Of a DNA stretch of 55,517 bases, positions 25,162 through 34,513 are shown in pieces (position 1 is the stretch's first letter; every line of letters begins with the position of its first letter). The notes under the pieces were generated by a model. It searched no databases, was not told the DNA's origin, and saw nothing but the letters and a program-made list of their open reading frames with translations. Position numbers and translations under genes: made by a program. This DNA comes from Clostridiales bacterium UBA5888 (GTDB lineage Bacteria > Bacillota > Clostridia > Oscillospirales > Oscillospiraceae), in NCBI GenBank assembly GCA_002431965.1, contig DJEW01000013.1, forward strand, positions 1-55,517, read 5' to 3'.

Positions 25162-26619
25162 ATGAAACTGCGAGAACTTGTTAAGAACCTTGAAATGCTG
25201 GAATGCACCGCGCCGCTTGATGCGGAGATAAAGGGCGTGAGCTATGACTCGCGCATGACCCGCCCGGGCGACCTCTTTGTTGCAATAAAGGGCTTTGAGA
25301 CCGATGGACACAGGTTCATACGGAAGGCAATGGAGCGCGGCGCCGTCGCAGTGCTGTGCGAGGACGCGCCTGCAGACGGCACGCCGTACATTCGCATTGC
25401 CGACTGCCGTCTCGGTCTTGCCTATGTCAGCCGTGAGTTTTTCGGCAGCCCCGCAAAGAGAATGACGCTTATCGGGATCACGGGCACGAGCGGCAAGACC
25501 ACTTCGTCCTATCTCATCAAGCATATGCTGGAGACAAAGCTTGGCGCGAAGGTCGGGCTTATCGGCACAAACGGAAACATGATCGGCGATGAGCTTGCAC
25601 ATTCCGAGCATACCACACCTGAAAGCTATGAGCTCAATAAGCTTTTTGCCGCTATGGCTGATGCGGGCTGCACCCATGTCGTGATGGAGGTGTCCTCTCA
25701 TGCACTCGCGCTGGAGCGCGTTGCGGGCATACACTTTGATGTCGGCGAATTCACGAATCTCTCGCAGGATCACCTCGACCTGCACGGCACGATGGAGGAG
25801 TATGCGGCGGCAAAGCGCAGGCTTTTCAGCCAGTGCACTGTCGGGTGCTTCAATGCCGACGACAGGTGGACGCCGTTCATGCTTGAGGGCGCACAGTGCC
25901 GCACGATGACGTTCTCCGCCGAAACCAATGACGCTGATCTTACCGCCAAGGATATACGCATGAGTGCCGCGGGCGTCCGCTTTGCGGCTGTGTATCAAAA
26001 TGAGATCGCCCTCACAAGGCTTGCCATCCCCGGCATATTCTCCGTTAACAATGCGCTGGGTGCGATCACTGTGGGGCTTGCGCTGGGTATGCCCCTTGCC
26101 GACTGCTGCGACGCGATGTCTACAGCAAAGGGGGTAAAGGGCAGGGTTGAGCTTGTGCCGACAGACGGAGACTATAACATCGTCATTGACTATTCGCACA
26201 AGCCGGGCGCGCTCGAGACCGTGCTGAAGACCCTGCGCCCTGTAACATCGGGACGGTTAGTATGTCTTTTTGGCTGCGGCGGCGACAGGGATAAGCTCAA
26301 ACGTCCCATTATGGGCGCTATCGCGGCGGACAATGCCGATTTTGTCATTGTAACGAGCGACAATCCGCGCACCGAAGACCCGGAGGAGATAATCCGCGAG
26401 ATAACCGACGGCATGAAAACCAAACGCACACCCAGAAAAGTGATATGCGACAGGGTGGAGGCCATACACTGGTCTATTGACAACGCCCTCCCCGGTGATG
26501 TAATATTACTTGCCGGCAAAGGCCACGAGGATTACCAGATCGTAGGACATGAGAAGCACCATATGGATGAGCGCGAGATCGTGGCGGACTGGCTGGAGCA
26601 GAGGAAAAGCCGTGGATAG
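25162..26619 (+). CDS. murE: UDP-MurNAc-tripeptide ligase
   Basis: Adds the third amino acid to UDP-MurNAc-L-Ala-D-Glu with ATP. 485 residues: an N-terminal uridine-binding domain, the central ATP domain with TGTSGKTT near 107-114, and a C-terminal domain with DNPR at 400-403, the motif that in studied enzymes selects meso-diaminopimelate rather than lysine. I infer a meso-DAP wall. It follows the PBP by 32 bases. The next gene is mraY, not murF as in the textbook cluster. Confidence 0.95.
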   Translation: MKLRELVKNLEMLECTAPLDAEIKGVSYDSRMTRPGDLFVAIKGFETDGHRFIRKAMERGAVAVLCEDAPADGTPYIRIADCRLGLAYVSREFFGSPAKRMTLIGITGTSGKTTSSYLIKHMLETKLGAKVGLIGTNGNMIGDELAHSEHTTPESYELNKLFAAMADAGCTHVVMEVSSHALALERVAGIHFDVGEFTNLSQDHLDLHGTMEEYAAAKRRLFSQCTVGCFNADDRWTPFMLEGAQCRTMTFSAETNDADLTAKDIRMSAAGVRFAAVYQNEIALTRLAIPGIFSVNNALGAITVGLALGMPLADCCDAMSTAKGVKGRVELVPTDGDYNIVIDYSHKPGALETVLKTLRPVTSGRLVCLFGCGGDRDKLKRPIMGAIAADNADFVIVTSDNPRTEDPEEIIREITDGMKTKRTPRKVICDRVEAIHWSIDNALPGDVILLAGKGHEDYQIVGHEKHHMDEREIVADWLEQRKSRG

Positions 26620-26659
26620 GCAGCCATGCTCCGTATTATATTAGCTTGGGAGTAACACC

Positions 26660-27673
26660 ATGACGATAAAGTTGATAACCGCATTTGTACTGGCTTTTCT
26701 GTTTGCGACGGCGTTCGGCAAATTCTATATTCCGTGGCTCAGGCGGCAGAAGGCGGGGCAGGAGATCAAATCCAACGGTCCCACATGGCATATGTCCAAA
26801 ACCGGAACGCCCACAATGGGCGGTTTGATATTCATTGCGGCGGTCATGTTTGTGTGTCTGACCGTCGGCTTTGACGGAATGCTGCATGGGGATTTCGTGC
26901 ACATCTTTGTGCTGCTTTTTGCGCTGGTGTTCGGCGCTATCGGCTTTCTTGACGACTGGGAGAAGCTTAAGAAAAAACAGAATCTTGGATTGACGGCGAA
27001 AATGAAATTTCTCCTGCAGCTCGCCGCCGCTCTGGTTTTCGTGCTTTTGATGCGCGAGATCGGCTTTGTCACATCTGATCTGTATATTCCGTTTTTCAAT
27101 GTAACGCTCTATATGCCGGAGTGGCTGTATTTCATATTTGCCGCTTTTGTCATCGTCGGCACGGTCAACGCAGTAAATATTACGGACGGTATAGATGGTC
27201 TTGCCGCCGGGACAAGTATCCCTGTGTTCCTGTTCTATGTTGTGGTGTCTATCATCTGGGGCGAGAATTATCTTGAACTCGGCATTTTTGCCTCCGGCAT
27301 GGTCGGCGGGCTGATGGGATTTCTGGTATACAATTTCAACCCTGCAAAGGTCTTCATGGGCGATACAGGGTCGCTCTTCCTCGGGGGCGCCATCGCCGCG
27401 CTGGCGTTTGCGTATGATATGCCGCTGATCCTTGTGACACTCGGCATTATCTATATACTCGAAACTCTTTCCGATATTATTCAGGTCACTTATTTCAAGC
27501 TTACGCACGGCAAACGCATTTTCAGGATGGCGCCGCTGCATCATCACCTTGAAATGGGCGGATGGACGGGAAAGAAGTGGAAAGAGAAAGAACTTTTTGT
27601 TCTTTTTACCGGCATATCTCTGGCCTTTGCGTTCATATCATTTATTGGGGTGTTTCATCGTTATCCGCTCTAA
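26660..27673 (+). CDS. mraY: Phospho-MurNAc-pentapeptide transferase
   Basis: An integral membrane enzyme of about ten helices that moves phospho-MurNAc-pentapeptide onto undecaprenyl phosphate to make lipid I. Catalytic motifs are present: GFLDDWEK with the Asp-Asp pair, NITDGIDGL, and APLHHHLEMGGW. The 337 residues are normal for a Gram-positive version. The + strand gap before it is only 40 bases, so it is part of the same transcript as murE. Confidence 0.96.
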   Translation: MTIKLITAFVLAFLFATAFGKFYIPWLRRQKAGQEIKSNGPTWHMSKTGTPTMGGLIFIAAVMFVCLTVGFDGMLHGDFVHIFVLLFALVFGAIGFLDDWEKLKKKQNLGLTAKMKFLLQLAAALVFVLLMREIGFVTSDLYIPFFNVTLYMPEWLYFIFAAFVIVGTVNAVNITDGIDGLAAGTSIPVFLFYVVVSIIWGENYLELGIFASGMVGGLMGFLVYNFNPAKVFMGDTGSLFLGGAIAALAFAYDMPLILVTLGIIYILETLSDIIQVTYFKLTHGKRIFRMAPLHHHLEMGGWTGKKWKEKELFVLFTGISLAFAFISFIGVFHRYPL

Positions 27674-27706
27674 CATGATATGACGACAAGTCGGGGAGGT
27701 GGGAAG

Positions 27707-28867
27707 ATGCGTTATGAAAGCGCCCGCCTCGCCGGCTTTTCCGCAGTTTCGGAAAAGAAACGCCGCCGCGGCTTTGACACATCTTTTTTTATTATTGTGA
27801 TACTGCTTTTGACGATGGGGGTCGTGATGGTCCTCTCATCCAGCTATGCCCGTGCATACTACGACCCCGCCAATATCACCGGCGGCAATGCAGTGTACTA
27901 TTTTGTGCGTCAGCTGCTGTTTGCGGTGCTTGGCATGGCGGCAATGCTGCTTGCCTCGCGCATACCGATGGGGCTTTATGACCGCTATGCGTTTCATTTT
28001 CTTGGCGCTGTGCTCGTGCTGCTGCTCCTTGTGCCGGTTGTCGGCGTGAAGGCAAACGGCGCGCGGCGATGGCTCGGCGTCGGAGGACTGACGGTGCAGC
28101 CGTCAGAGCTGGCAAAGCTCGCGGTAATCATCTCATTTGCGGCGCTTATCTGCCGCATGCGCGGACGTATGCGAACGTTCCGCTATGGCATACTGCCGTT
28201 TGGCGCGATATTACTTGTCATTGTCGGTCTTCTTGTGCTGGAGCCGCATTTTTCCGCGTCCATCATTATTATTGCCGTCGGTGGGGTGATGCTTTTTCTC
28301 GGCGGAGTAAAGCTCGGCTGGTTTGCTGCGGCATTCGGTGCCGTGGGTGCCGCGATCGCCGTGCTGCTGACGTTTTTTCCTTATGCCTCCAGCCGCATCA
28401 ATACCTGGCGTGATCCTTTTTCAAGCTCCTCCGATGAGGGATACCAGATCGTTCAGTCGCTCTATTCCATTGGCTCTGGCGGCTTGAGCGGTCTGGGGCT
28501 CGGCGGCAGCCGGCAGAAGTTTCTCTATTTGCCGGAGGAGCATAACGATTTTATTTTCTCGGTCGTGTGCGAGGAAATGGGGTTTATTGGCGCGGCGCTT
28601 ATCCTGGTACTTTTTGCGCTGCTCGTCCTGCGCGGATACTGGATCGCGCTGCATCTGCCGGAGAGATTCAGTTTTCTTGTGTGCGCGGGAATAACGACGC
28701 TCCTTGCGATCCAGGTTTTTCTCAATGTTGCGGTCGTTACAAACCTCATCCCCTGCACTGGAATTTCGCTGCCGTTTTTCAGCTACGGCGGGACGGCGCT
28801 GCTGATAGAGCTTTTTGAAATGGGGATAATACTCGGCGCGTCGCGTGACGCGGTCACCGGTTGTTAG
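27707..28867 (+). CDS. ftsW: SEDS peptidoglycan polymerase FtsW
   Basis: A ten-helix SEDS-family glycosyltransferase that polymerises lipid II at the septum with its partner class B PBP. Diagnostic stretches: GVKANGARRWLGVGG, LTVQPSELAKLA, LPEEHNDFIFSVVCEEMGF and TGISLPFFSYGG. ATG 27707 follows GGGGAGGTGGG and gives 386 residues; the longer frame from 27680 lacks a site. FtsW rather than RodA or SpoVE is chosen by position between mraY and murG; SpoVE cannot be excluded. Confidence 0.9.
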   Translation: MRYESARLAGFSAVSEKKRRRGFDTSFFIIVILLLTMGVVMVLSSSYARAYYDPANITGGNAVYYFVRQLLFAVLGMAAMLLASRIPMGLYDRYAFHFLGAVLVLLLLVPVVGVKANGARRWLGVGGLTVQPSELAKLAVIISFAALICRMRGRMRTFRYGILPFGAILLVIVGLLVLEPHFSASIIIIAVGGVMLFLGGVKLGWFAAAFGAVGAAIAVLLTFFPYASSRINTWRDPFSSSSDEGYQIVQSLYSIGSGGLSGLGLGGSRQKFLYLPEEHNDFIFSVVCEEMGFIGAALILVLFALLVLRGYWIALHLPERFSFLVCAGITTLLAIQVFLNVAVVTNLIPCTGISLPFFSYGGTALLIELFEMGIILGASRDAVTGC

Positions 28868-28882
28868 AAAGGATAGAGACAT

Positions 28883-30019
28883 ATGAGATTTATACTGACC
28901 TGTGGCGGCACGGCCGGACATATTAACCCGGCGCTCGCTATCGCCGGACGCCTGCGCGAACTTATGCCTGACTGCGAGATACTTTTCATCGGCGCAGAGG
29001 GCAAGATGGAAACGGAGCTTGTGCCGCGCGAGGGATATAAAATGGAAGCGCTGAAGATCACAAACATCAGCCGGGGGCACAGTATAGAGGCGCTCAGGCA
29101 TAATCTCAACACGCTCAAAAACGTTGCCCTTTCCACGCACGAGGCAAAGCGCATCGTGCGCGAATTCAAGCCGGATGTCGTTATCGGTACGGGCGGGTAC
29201 GTGTGCTACCCTGTGCTCACTGCGGCGCACGAGCTTGGCATACCTACGGTCGTACACGAAAGCAATGCCGTTCCCGGACTTACGACAAAGCTCCTTGCCG
29301 AGCGCGTGGACCGCGTGATGGTCGGCTTTGCCGACAGCCGCGAGGCATACCGTCACCCGGAGAAAGTCGAGGTCACGGGCACGCCTGTGCGCGGTGAATT
29401 TGCATCCTACAGCAAGGCGCAGGCGAAAAAGGAGCTTGGGCTTGACCCGGATGAGCCTCTTGTGGTGTCGGTATGGGGTTCGCTCGGCGCAGCGCACATG
29501 AACCGAATTATGGGCGAGCTTATAACACTTCTTGATGCGCGGGGTGAATTTCGCCTTATACACTCCGCCGGCTCAATGTACTTTGACGGCTTCATGGAGA
29601 AGCTGGAGGAGAACGCGCCTGATTTTGCAAGGCATGGAGCGGATGTAAGAGAGTATATTTACGATATGCCGCGCGTGATGGCGGCAGCGGATCTCATTTT
29701 GTGCCGCGCCGGAGCGTCCACCCTGTCGGAGCTTGCCTATATGGGCAAGCCCGTTATTCTTGTTCCGTCCCCGAATGTCACCAACAACCATCAGGAAAAG
29801 AACGCCCGCGTGCTCGAAAAAGCCGGAGGCGCGAAGGTGTTCCTTGAGGGAGAGTTTGACGCGCAGTCGCTTTTGGACACCGTGCGTGAGCTTCTGGGCG
29901 ATGAGGATAAGCTCACAGAGATGAGCGAGGCGATGCGCTCGCTCGCCGTTCCGGGCGCGACGGATAGAATATGTGATATTATTCTCTCCCTGCCTGACAG
30001 CCTAAAACCGAATATGTGA
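28883..30019 (+). CDS. murG: Lipid II synthase MurG
   Basis: Membrane-associated GT-B glycosyltransferase that adds GlcNAc to lipid I on the inner leaflet. 378 residues with CGGTAGHINPALAIA at the start, GTGGYVCYPV, HESNAVPGLTTK, and the donor-binding LCRAGASTLSELAYMGKP region followed by NHQEKNA. Everything expected is intact. It is 16 bases after ftsW. A hairpin that could block the next gene's ribosome-binding site begins 5 bases after its stop. Confidence 0.97.
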   Translation: MRFILTCGGTAGHINPALAIAGRLRELMPDCEILFIGAEGKMETELVPREGYKMEALKITNISRGHSIEALRHNLNTLKNVALSTHEAKRIVREFKPDVVIGTGGYVCYPVLTAAHELGIPTVVHESNAVPGLTTKLLAERVDRVMVGFADSREAYRHPEKVEVTGTPVRGEFASYSKAQAKKELGLDPDEPLVVSVWGSLGAAHMNRIMGELITLLDARGEFRLIHSAGSMYFDGFMEKLEENAPDFARHGADVREYIYDMPRVMAAADLILCRAGASTLSELAYMGKPVILVPSPNVTNNHQEKNARVLEKAGGAKVFLEGEFDAQSLLDTVRELLGDEDKLTEMSEAMRSLAVPGATDRICDIILSLPDSLKPNM

Positions 30020-30023
30020 ACAC

Positions 30024-30088
30024 AAACTCCTCCATGCGCATAGTATAGCCTGATCTGAGCAGAGCGCCTTAGCTGTATGGAGGGGTTT
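30024..30088 (+). promoter_or_regulatory. Long-range hairpin covering the murA2 ribosome-binding site
   Basis: AAACTCCTCCAT (30024-30035) pairs over 12 bases, one of them G-T, with ATGGAGGGGTTT (30077-30088). The second arm contains the GGAGGGG that serves the ATG at 30091, so the folded RNA would hide it. TTTTC at the end also makes it terminator-like. The 41-base loop has little structure of its own. Seen: the complementarity; inferred: control of murA2 expression. Confidence 0.5.
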
Positions 30089-30090
30089 TC

Positions 30091-31344
30091 ATGGACATAT
30101 GGCATATACGCGGTAAGAGAGCGCTGGGGGGAACGTGCTTTGTGCAGGGCTCAAAAAATGCGACGCTTCCCATTATTGCCGCATCCATCATATGCCCTGC
30201 ACGCTCTGAACTGATGAATGTGCCGCAGCTCAGGGACGTGGACGCGGCGCTGAGAATACTGCGTCACATTGGCTGCACTGCAGAGCAGCGCGGTGGCGAG
30301 GTCTACATAGATTCTACATATCTTTCGTGCAGCGCCATTCCGCACGAGCTGATGGTCGAGATGCGTTCATCAGTTATATTCATGGGAGCGCTGCTGGCTC
30401 GCTGCGGCGAGGCACGGCTGAGCCTCCCGGGAGGCTGCCAGCTTGGAAAACGCCCGATAGACATCCATCTGAGCGCACTGCGTGCGATGGGCGCAGAGAT
30501 AGACGAGGACGGCACGGAAATATACTGCCGCGCGGCAAAACTGCACGGTGCGGAGATAGAGCTTCCGTTTCCCAGCGTCGGTGCGACGGAGAATATAATG
30601 CTTGCCGCGTGCGCCGCTCGAGGAAAAACCGTTATCCACGGTGCAGCGCGCGAACCGGAGATATACGCGCTGCAGGAATACCTGCGCGCGATGGGTGCGT
30701 ATGTTGCCGGTGCGGGGAGCAGCACTGTCACTGTCGCGGGCTTTTCATCGACTGGGCATGCCGTGTGCCGCATCATACCTGACAGGATAGTTGCATCAAC
30801 GATCGCCTGCGCTGTGGCGGCAGTTGGAGGAAATGTTGAAATGCGCGGGGTCGCACCTGAACAATTTTCAACAGTTCTCTACTTCCTAAATCAGGCGGGA
30901 TGTGATATAATAAACTCCAATCGTTCTGTCCGCATTCGTTCGACAGGGCGCCTGAAAGCCCCGGGTTCGATAACTACCGAGCCGTACCCGGGTTTTCCGA
31001 CGGACGCGCAGCCTGTCCTGATGGCGGCTCTGCTGCAGGCTGAGGGCTGCACGGAGATAACGGAAAATATTTTTGAGAACCGCTATCGCCAGGTGCCGGA
31101 GCTTCGGCGGCTGGGGGCGGACATCGTTGTGGAGGGACGCCGCGCCGAAATATGGGGGGTCGACTGCCTGCATGGGACGGCGCTGAACGCAACGGATCTG
31201 CGCGGCGGAGCGGCGATGATCGTCGCGGGGCTCGCTGCCGATGGAGAGACGGTCATATTTGACGATGGGCATATTACGCGCGGGTATGAGCGCTTTGATA
31301 TGCGCCTGCGCGCTCTCGGCGCGGATATTTATCTTGAATACTGA
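30091..31344 (+). CDS. murA: UDP-N-acetylglucosamine 1-carboxyvinyltransferase, second copy
   Basis: A 417-residue second MurA (MurZ/MurA2-like). Catalytic Lys22 and Asn23 (SKNATLP) and Cys116 (PGGCQLGKRP) are present, so it should be active and fosfomycin-sensitive. It differs clearly from the copy at 2980, so it is a distinct paralogue rather than a recent duplicate. Low-GC Gram-positives often carry two. Its place between murG and ftsQ, where murB often sits, ties it to the division cluster. Confidence 0.95.
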   Translation: MDIWHIRGKRALGGTCFVQGSKNATLPIIAASIICPARSELMNVPQLRDVDAALRILRHIGCTAEQRGGEVYIDSTYLSCSAIPHELMVEMRSSVIFMGALLARCGEARLSLPGGCQLGKRPIDIHLSALRAMGAEIDEDGTEIYCRAAKLHGAEIELPFPSVGATENIMLAACAARGKTVIHGAAREPEIYALQEYLRAMGAYVAGAGSSTVTVAGFSSTGHAVCRIIPDRIVASTIACAVAAVGGNVEMRGVAPEQFSTVLYFLNQAGCDIINSNRSVRIRSTGRLKAPGSITTEPYPGFPTDAQPVLMAALLQAEGCTEITENIFENRYRQVPELRRLGADIVVEGRRAEIWGVDCLHGTALNATDLRGGAAMIVAGLAADGETVIFDDGHITRGYERFDMRLRALGADIYLEY

Positions 31345-31413
31345 TTCACGCATTGCGGCGCTGGCGCGCTCATGCGCGCCCGCCGGTATGCGTAATGCGA
31401 AAGGATAAGACCC

Positions 31414-32193
31414 ATGGCTTACGCACATACTAATCAGCCGCCTGCCGATAAGCACTCGGAATATATGAGACCGCGGCGGCACAGCAGCATCAGCGCGCCG
31501 CTGATGTTTGTGATCGTCGAGGTCGCGCTTATCTTTGTGATGAGCGTTTTCTTCCGCGTGTCGGATATTGAAGTGAACGGTAATGTCCACTATACCGACA
31601 GCGAGATAATCCGCGCCATTGATATTGAGGAGGGAGACAATCTCTTTTTCTTTGATCGCTTCGCCGCGTTATCGCGCGTCTTTGCAAAGCTGCCGTATAT
31701 CGAGGAGGTCACGGTCGAGCGAAAGCTGCCCAACAAGGTCATCATTGATGTAACCGAGAGCACGGCTCTGGCTTATATTACGCTCGGCGACGAAAACTGG
31801 ACGATCGACCATAACTGCAAGGTGCTTGGCAAGGCGGCAGGGGACGAGGTTTCAAACCTTATTACCATACGCGGCATCAGCCCGGGCACGCTGCTCATTG
31901 GAGAGCCGATGCAGACCGAGAATGGAGACACCGCGGTGGTGGAATATCTTGCCGAGGTGCTCACGCAGATAGAGGAAAGGGGACTGGCGGCGAATGTTTC
32001 AGAGATAGATTTTACCGATAAGACTGCGGTGACGTTCCAATATGGCGGGAGACTGACCGTCAATATCGGCGGCAGTTCAAATGTGGAGTATAAATTTGGA
32101 ATGTTTGTTGCGGTTCTGGACAAGCTTAGTGTTGAGGACGTTGGTTATCTCAATCTCTCAGACGGAGCAACAGCGCATTTCATGTCGGAATAA
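31414..32193 (+). CDS. ftsQ: Cell division protein FtsQ/DivIB
   Basis: A 259-residue bitopic membrane protein: a 30-residue basic cytoplasmic start, a helix at about 30-48 (LMFVIVEVALIFVMSVFF), a POTRA domain (VSDIEVNGNVHYTDSEIIRAIDI) and a beta domain. FtsQ/DivIB holds FtsL and DivIC together at the septum. The 69-base gap before it holds only the end of the murA2 message. It is followed by the ftsZ promoter. Confidence 0.9.
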   Translation: MAYAHTNQPPADKHSEYMRPRRHSSISAPLMFVIVEVALIFVMSVFFRVSDIEVNGNVHYTDSEIIRAIDIEEGDNLFFFDRFAALSRVFAKLPYIEEVTVERKLPNKVIIDVTESTALAYITLGDENWTIDHNCKVLGKAAGDEVSNLITIRGISPGTLLIGEPMQTENGDTAVVEYLAEVLTQIEERGLAANVSEIDFTDKTAVTFQYGGRLTVNIGGSSNVEYKFGMFVAVLDKLSVEDVGYLNLSDGATAHFMSE

Positions 32194-32246
32194 CAAACGC
32201 AATTACAATTTGATAACAAAAAATTTCTGAAAAAACAAAAAATCTA

Positions 32247-32275
32247 TTGACCTAAACAGGAAAATGTAATAATAT
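32247..32275 (+). promoter_or_regulatory. Promoter of ftsZ
   Basis: TTGACC (32247-32252), 17 bases, TAATAT (32270-32275), in an A/T-rich 148-base gap. It gives ftsZ its own transcription apart from the cluster promoter at 20973. Confidence 0.7.
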
Positions 32276-32341
32276 ATAGAGCACGGTAAAAAAATAAAGA
32301 TTTCACTTTATGTGATAAGATAAAACACAGGAGGCAGAAGT

Positions 32342-33553
32342 ATGGATTTCAAAGCCGAAACAGGACCTGAAAATGTTGTGACGATAAAGGTGGTCGGCGT
32401 CGGCGGCGCGGGCAATAACGTTGTGAACAGAATGGTCAAAGCCGGGACGCAGGGCGTGGAGTTTATCGCCATCAACACTGATAAGCAGGCTCTCGCTGTC
32501 TCCAATGCCAATCAGAAGATTCAGATAGGCGAAAAGATGACCCGCGGACAGGGCGCGGGATCCGACCCCGATGTCGGCAAGCGCTCTGCGGAGGAGAGCC
32601 GCAACAACATCGCCAAGGCGATTGAGGATGCGGATATGGTGTTTATCACTGCCGGTATGGGCGGCGGCACCGGCACCGGTGCGGCTCCCGTCGTGGCGGA
32701 AATTGCGCGCGAGGCCGGAATACTCACGGTCGGCGTCGTGACAAAGCCTTTCAAGTTCGAGGGCAAGCGCCGCATGGATCAGGCAAATATGGGCATCAAG
32801 GAGCTGCTCGGCAGGGTCGATTCTCTGCTTATAATTCCAAACGACCGTCTTAAATATGCCACAGATCAGAAGGTCACGCTCGCTAATGCGTTTGAGATCG
32901 CCGATGATGTGCTGCATCAGGCTGTCACCAGCATTTCCGATCTCATCAAGAATACCGGCTTCATCAATCTTGACTTTGCAGACGTATCCTGCATCATGCG
33001 CGATGCCGGCTTTGCCCACATGGGCGTGGGTCACGCCGCGGGCAAGGGCAAGGCGGAGGATGCCGCAAAGCTCGCAGTCGCAAGCCCGCTGATGGAGACG
33101 TCCATAAATGGCGCGCGCGGTGTGCTTATCAACATCACCGGTTCTGAGGATATGGATCTTGAGGATGTCGAGACTGCGGCAAATCTTGTGCAGGAGGCGG
33201 CGCACCCCGACGCTAACATTATCTTCGGAGCAACGTTCGACGCTTCGCTGCAGGATGAGATTCGCGTTACCGTCATTGCCACCGGCTTTGAGGAAGCGCC
33301 TTCCGGCACTGCACCTGCGGACGCCGCATCCGGTGCGGCCGCAACGGTTTCGGGCGCTGTGCGCCCAATCTCCGTCAAGGAGAGACCGCAGGGGCTGTTT
33401 ACCGGGGCTGCCGAAAAGGCGGCAGCCGCACCTGTTGCCGCCTCGCCTGTCGTGCCGCCTCCGATGACAGAGGAGCGCCCCGCGAGCGCACCAGCGGACG
33501 GCAGCGGCGAAGACCCGTTCGACAGCATTTTCAAGATATTCAACGCAAAATAA
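32342..33553 (+). CDS. ftsZ: Cell division GTPase FtsZ
   Basis: A tubulin-like GTPase forming the Z ring. 403 residues: the core has GVGGAGNNVVNRM, the signature GGGTGTGAAP (about 106-115) and the T7 loop NLDFADV. After residue 320 comes a disordered Ala/Pro/Thr-rich linker. The last residues are EDPFDSIFKIFNAK, which does not resemble the usual DIPxFLR tail bound by FtsA, SepF and ZapA. AGGAGG precedes the ATG. ftsA, the usual upstream neighbour, is absent. Confidence 0.97.
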   Translation: MDFKAETGPENVVTIKVVGVGGAGNNVVNRMVKAGTQGVEFIAINTDKQALAVSNANQKIQIGEKMTRGQGAGSDPDVGKRSAEESRNNIAKAIEDADMVFITAGMGGGTGTGAAPVVAEIAREAGILTVGVVTKPFKFEGKRRMDQANMGIKELLGRVDSLLIIPNDRLKYATDQKVTLANAFEIADDVLHQAVTSISDLIKNTGFINLDFADVSCIMRDAGFAHMGVGHAAGKGKAEDAAKLAVASPLMETSINGARGVLINITGSEDMDLEDVETAANLVQEAAHPDANIIFGATFDASLQDEIRVTVIATGFEEAPSGTAPADAASGAAATVSGAVRPISVKERPQGLFTGAAEKAAAAPVAASPVVPPPMTEERPASAPADGSGEDPFDSIFKIFNAK

Positions 33554-33580
33554 TATATAATGCGTTATACAGTGAATTGA

Positions 33581-33612
33581 AAAGCTCCCCCGTCTTTTTG
33601 GGGGAGCTTTTT
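33581..33612 (+). terminator. Terminator after ftsZ
   Basis: AAAGCTCCCCC (33581-33591) and GGGGGAGCTTT (33600-33610) form a perfect 11-bp stem with an 8-base loop; the T-run is TTTTT at 33608-33612. Confidence 0.9.
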
Positions 33613-33647
33613 ATGAACGACATTGTTTCGCGGAGGTGAGGATTCGG

Positions 33648-34502
33648 ATGCTCGATAGAATAGTCGGCTTTGTGAAGAATTTTGTCAGGATATATTCGGA
33701 CAATCAGCTTCCGATCGCGTCCGCAGCGCTGTCGTATTATTTCACGATGACATTTTTCCCGCTTATAATCTGCTTGTATACCATGCTTGGAAACAGCTAC
33801 GAACGAGCGATGCGTGTGCTGCAGTTTATCCGCAGCTTTGTCTCCGGCGATACCGTGAGCCTCATTGAGGACTTCATGTCCTATGTTGCGGCGAACAACA
33901 GCCCCGCGATGATGGTGGCCGGGCTCGTCGTGCTTGTTACATCCGCGTCGGCGGCATCACGCTCCATTCAGACGACCATTGGCAGAATGCAGGGCGGCGT
34001 TAAGTTTAAAGCCGTGATGTATTTCGCGTTCAGCATTATTTTTTCCCTTGTGCTGCTCGCGGCCATATACTTTGCCATGCTTGTCATGCTCACAGGCAGA
34101 CAGTTTATCAAAACCGTCAATGAGCTTCTGCCGTTTATCGACATCAGCGGCTCGTGGAACTGGATGCGCTTTATCGTTATGGGCGGCATATTTTTTGTGC
34201 TCATTTGGGGCGTGTACGAGGCGGCAAAGAGAAATATCGACGATTACAGTACTTTCCCCGGCACGCTCGTCACGACAGTGGTGCTCGTTGCCTTTACGCT
34301 TGCGTTTTCCGAATTTATCGGGCGTTCTGTACGTTACCCGCTTGTGTACGGCTCTCTCGCCTCGCTGATACTGCTGATGCTGTGGCTGTATTCGTGCTGC
34401 ATTGTCATATACAGCGGCGCAGCGATAAACATCGCCCTGCGCGATACGCGCCATGAGATGGAGGCGATAAAGCCCGGCAGCGAAATGAAGGAAAATGAAT
34501 AG
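33648..34502 (+). CDS. YihY/BrkB-family membrane protein
   Basis: 284 residues with about six transmembrane helices. The start ASAALSYYFTMTFFPLIICL and the later VYGSLASLILLMLWLYSCCIVIYSGAAIN are the YihY (once 'RNase BN') signatures; the family is not a ribonuclease, and its role is poorly known, with some members linked to envelope transport or serum resistance. I use ATG 33648, after GGAGGTGAGG. It stands alone between two strong terminators. Confidence 0.87.
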   Translation: MLDRIVGFVKNFVRIYSDNQLPIASAALSYYFTMTFFPLIICLYTMLGNSYERAMRVLQFIRSFVSGDTVSLIEDFMSYVAANNSPAMMVAGLVVLVTSASAASRSIQTTIGRMQGGVKFKAVMYFAFSIIFSLVLLAAIYFAMLVMLTGRQFIKTVNELLPFIDISGSWNWMRFIVMGGIFFVLIWGVYEAAKRNIDDYSTFPGTLVTTVVLVAFTLAFSEFIGRSVRYPLVYGSLASLILLMLWLYSCCIVIYSGAAINIALRDTRHEMEAIKPGSEMKENE

Positions 34503-34513
34503 AGTCTTTGCAT

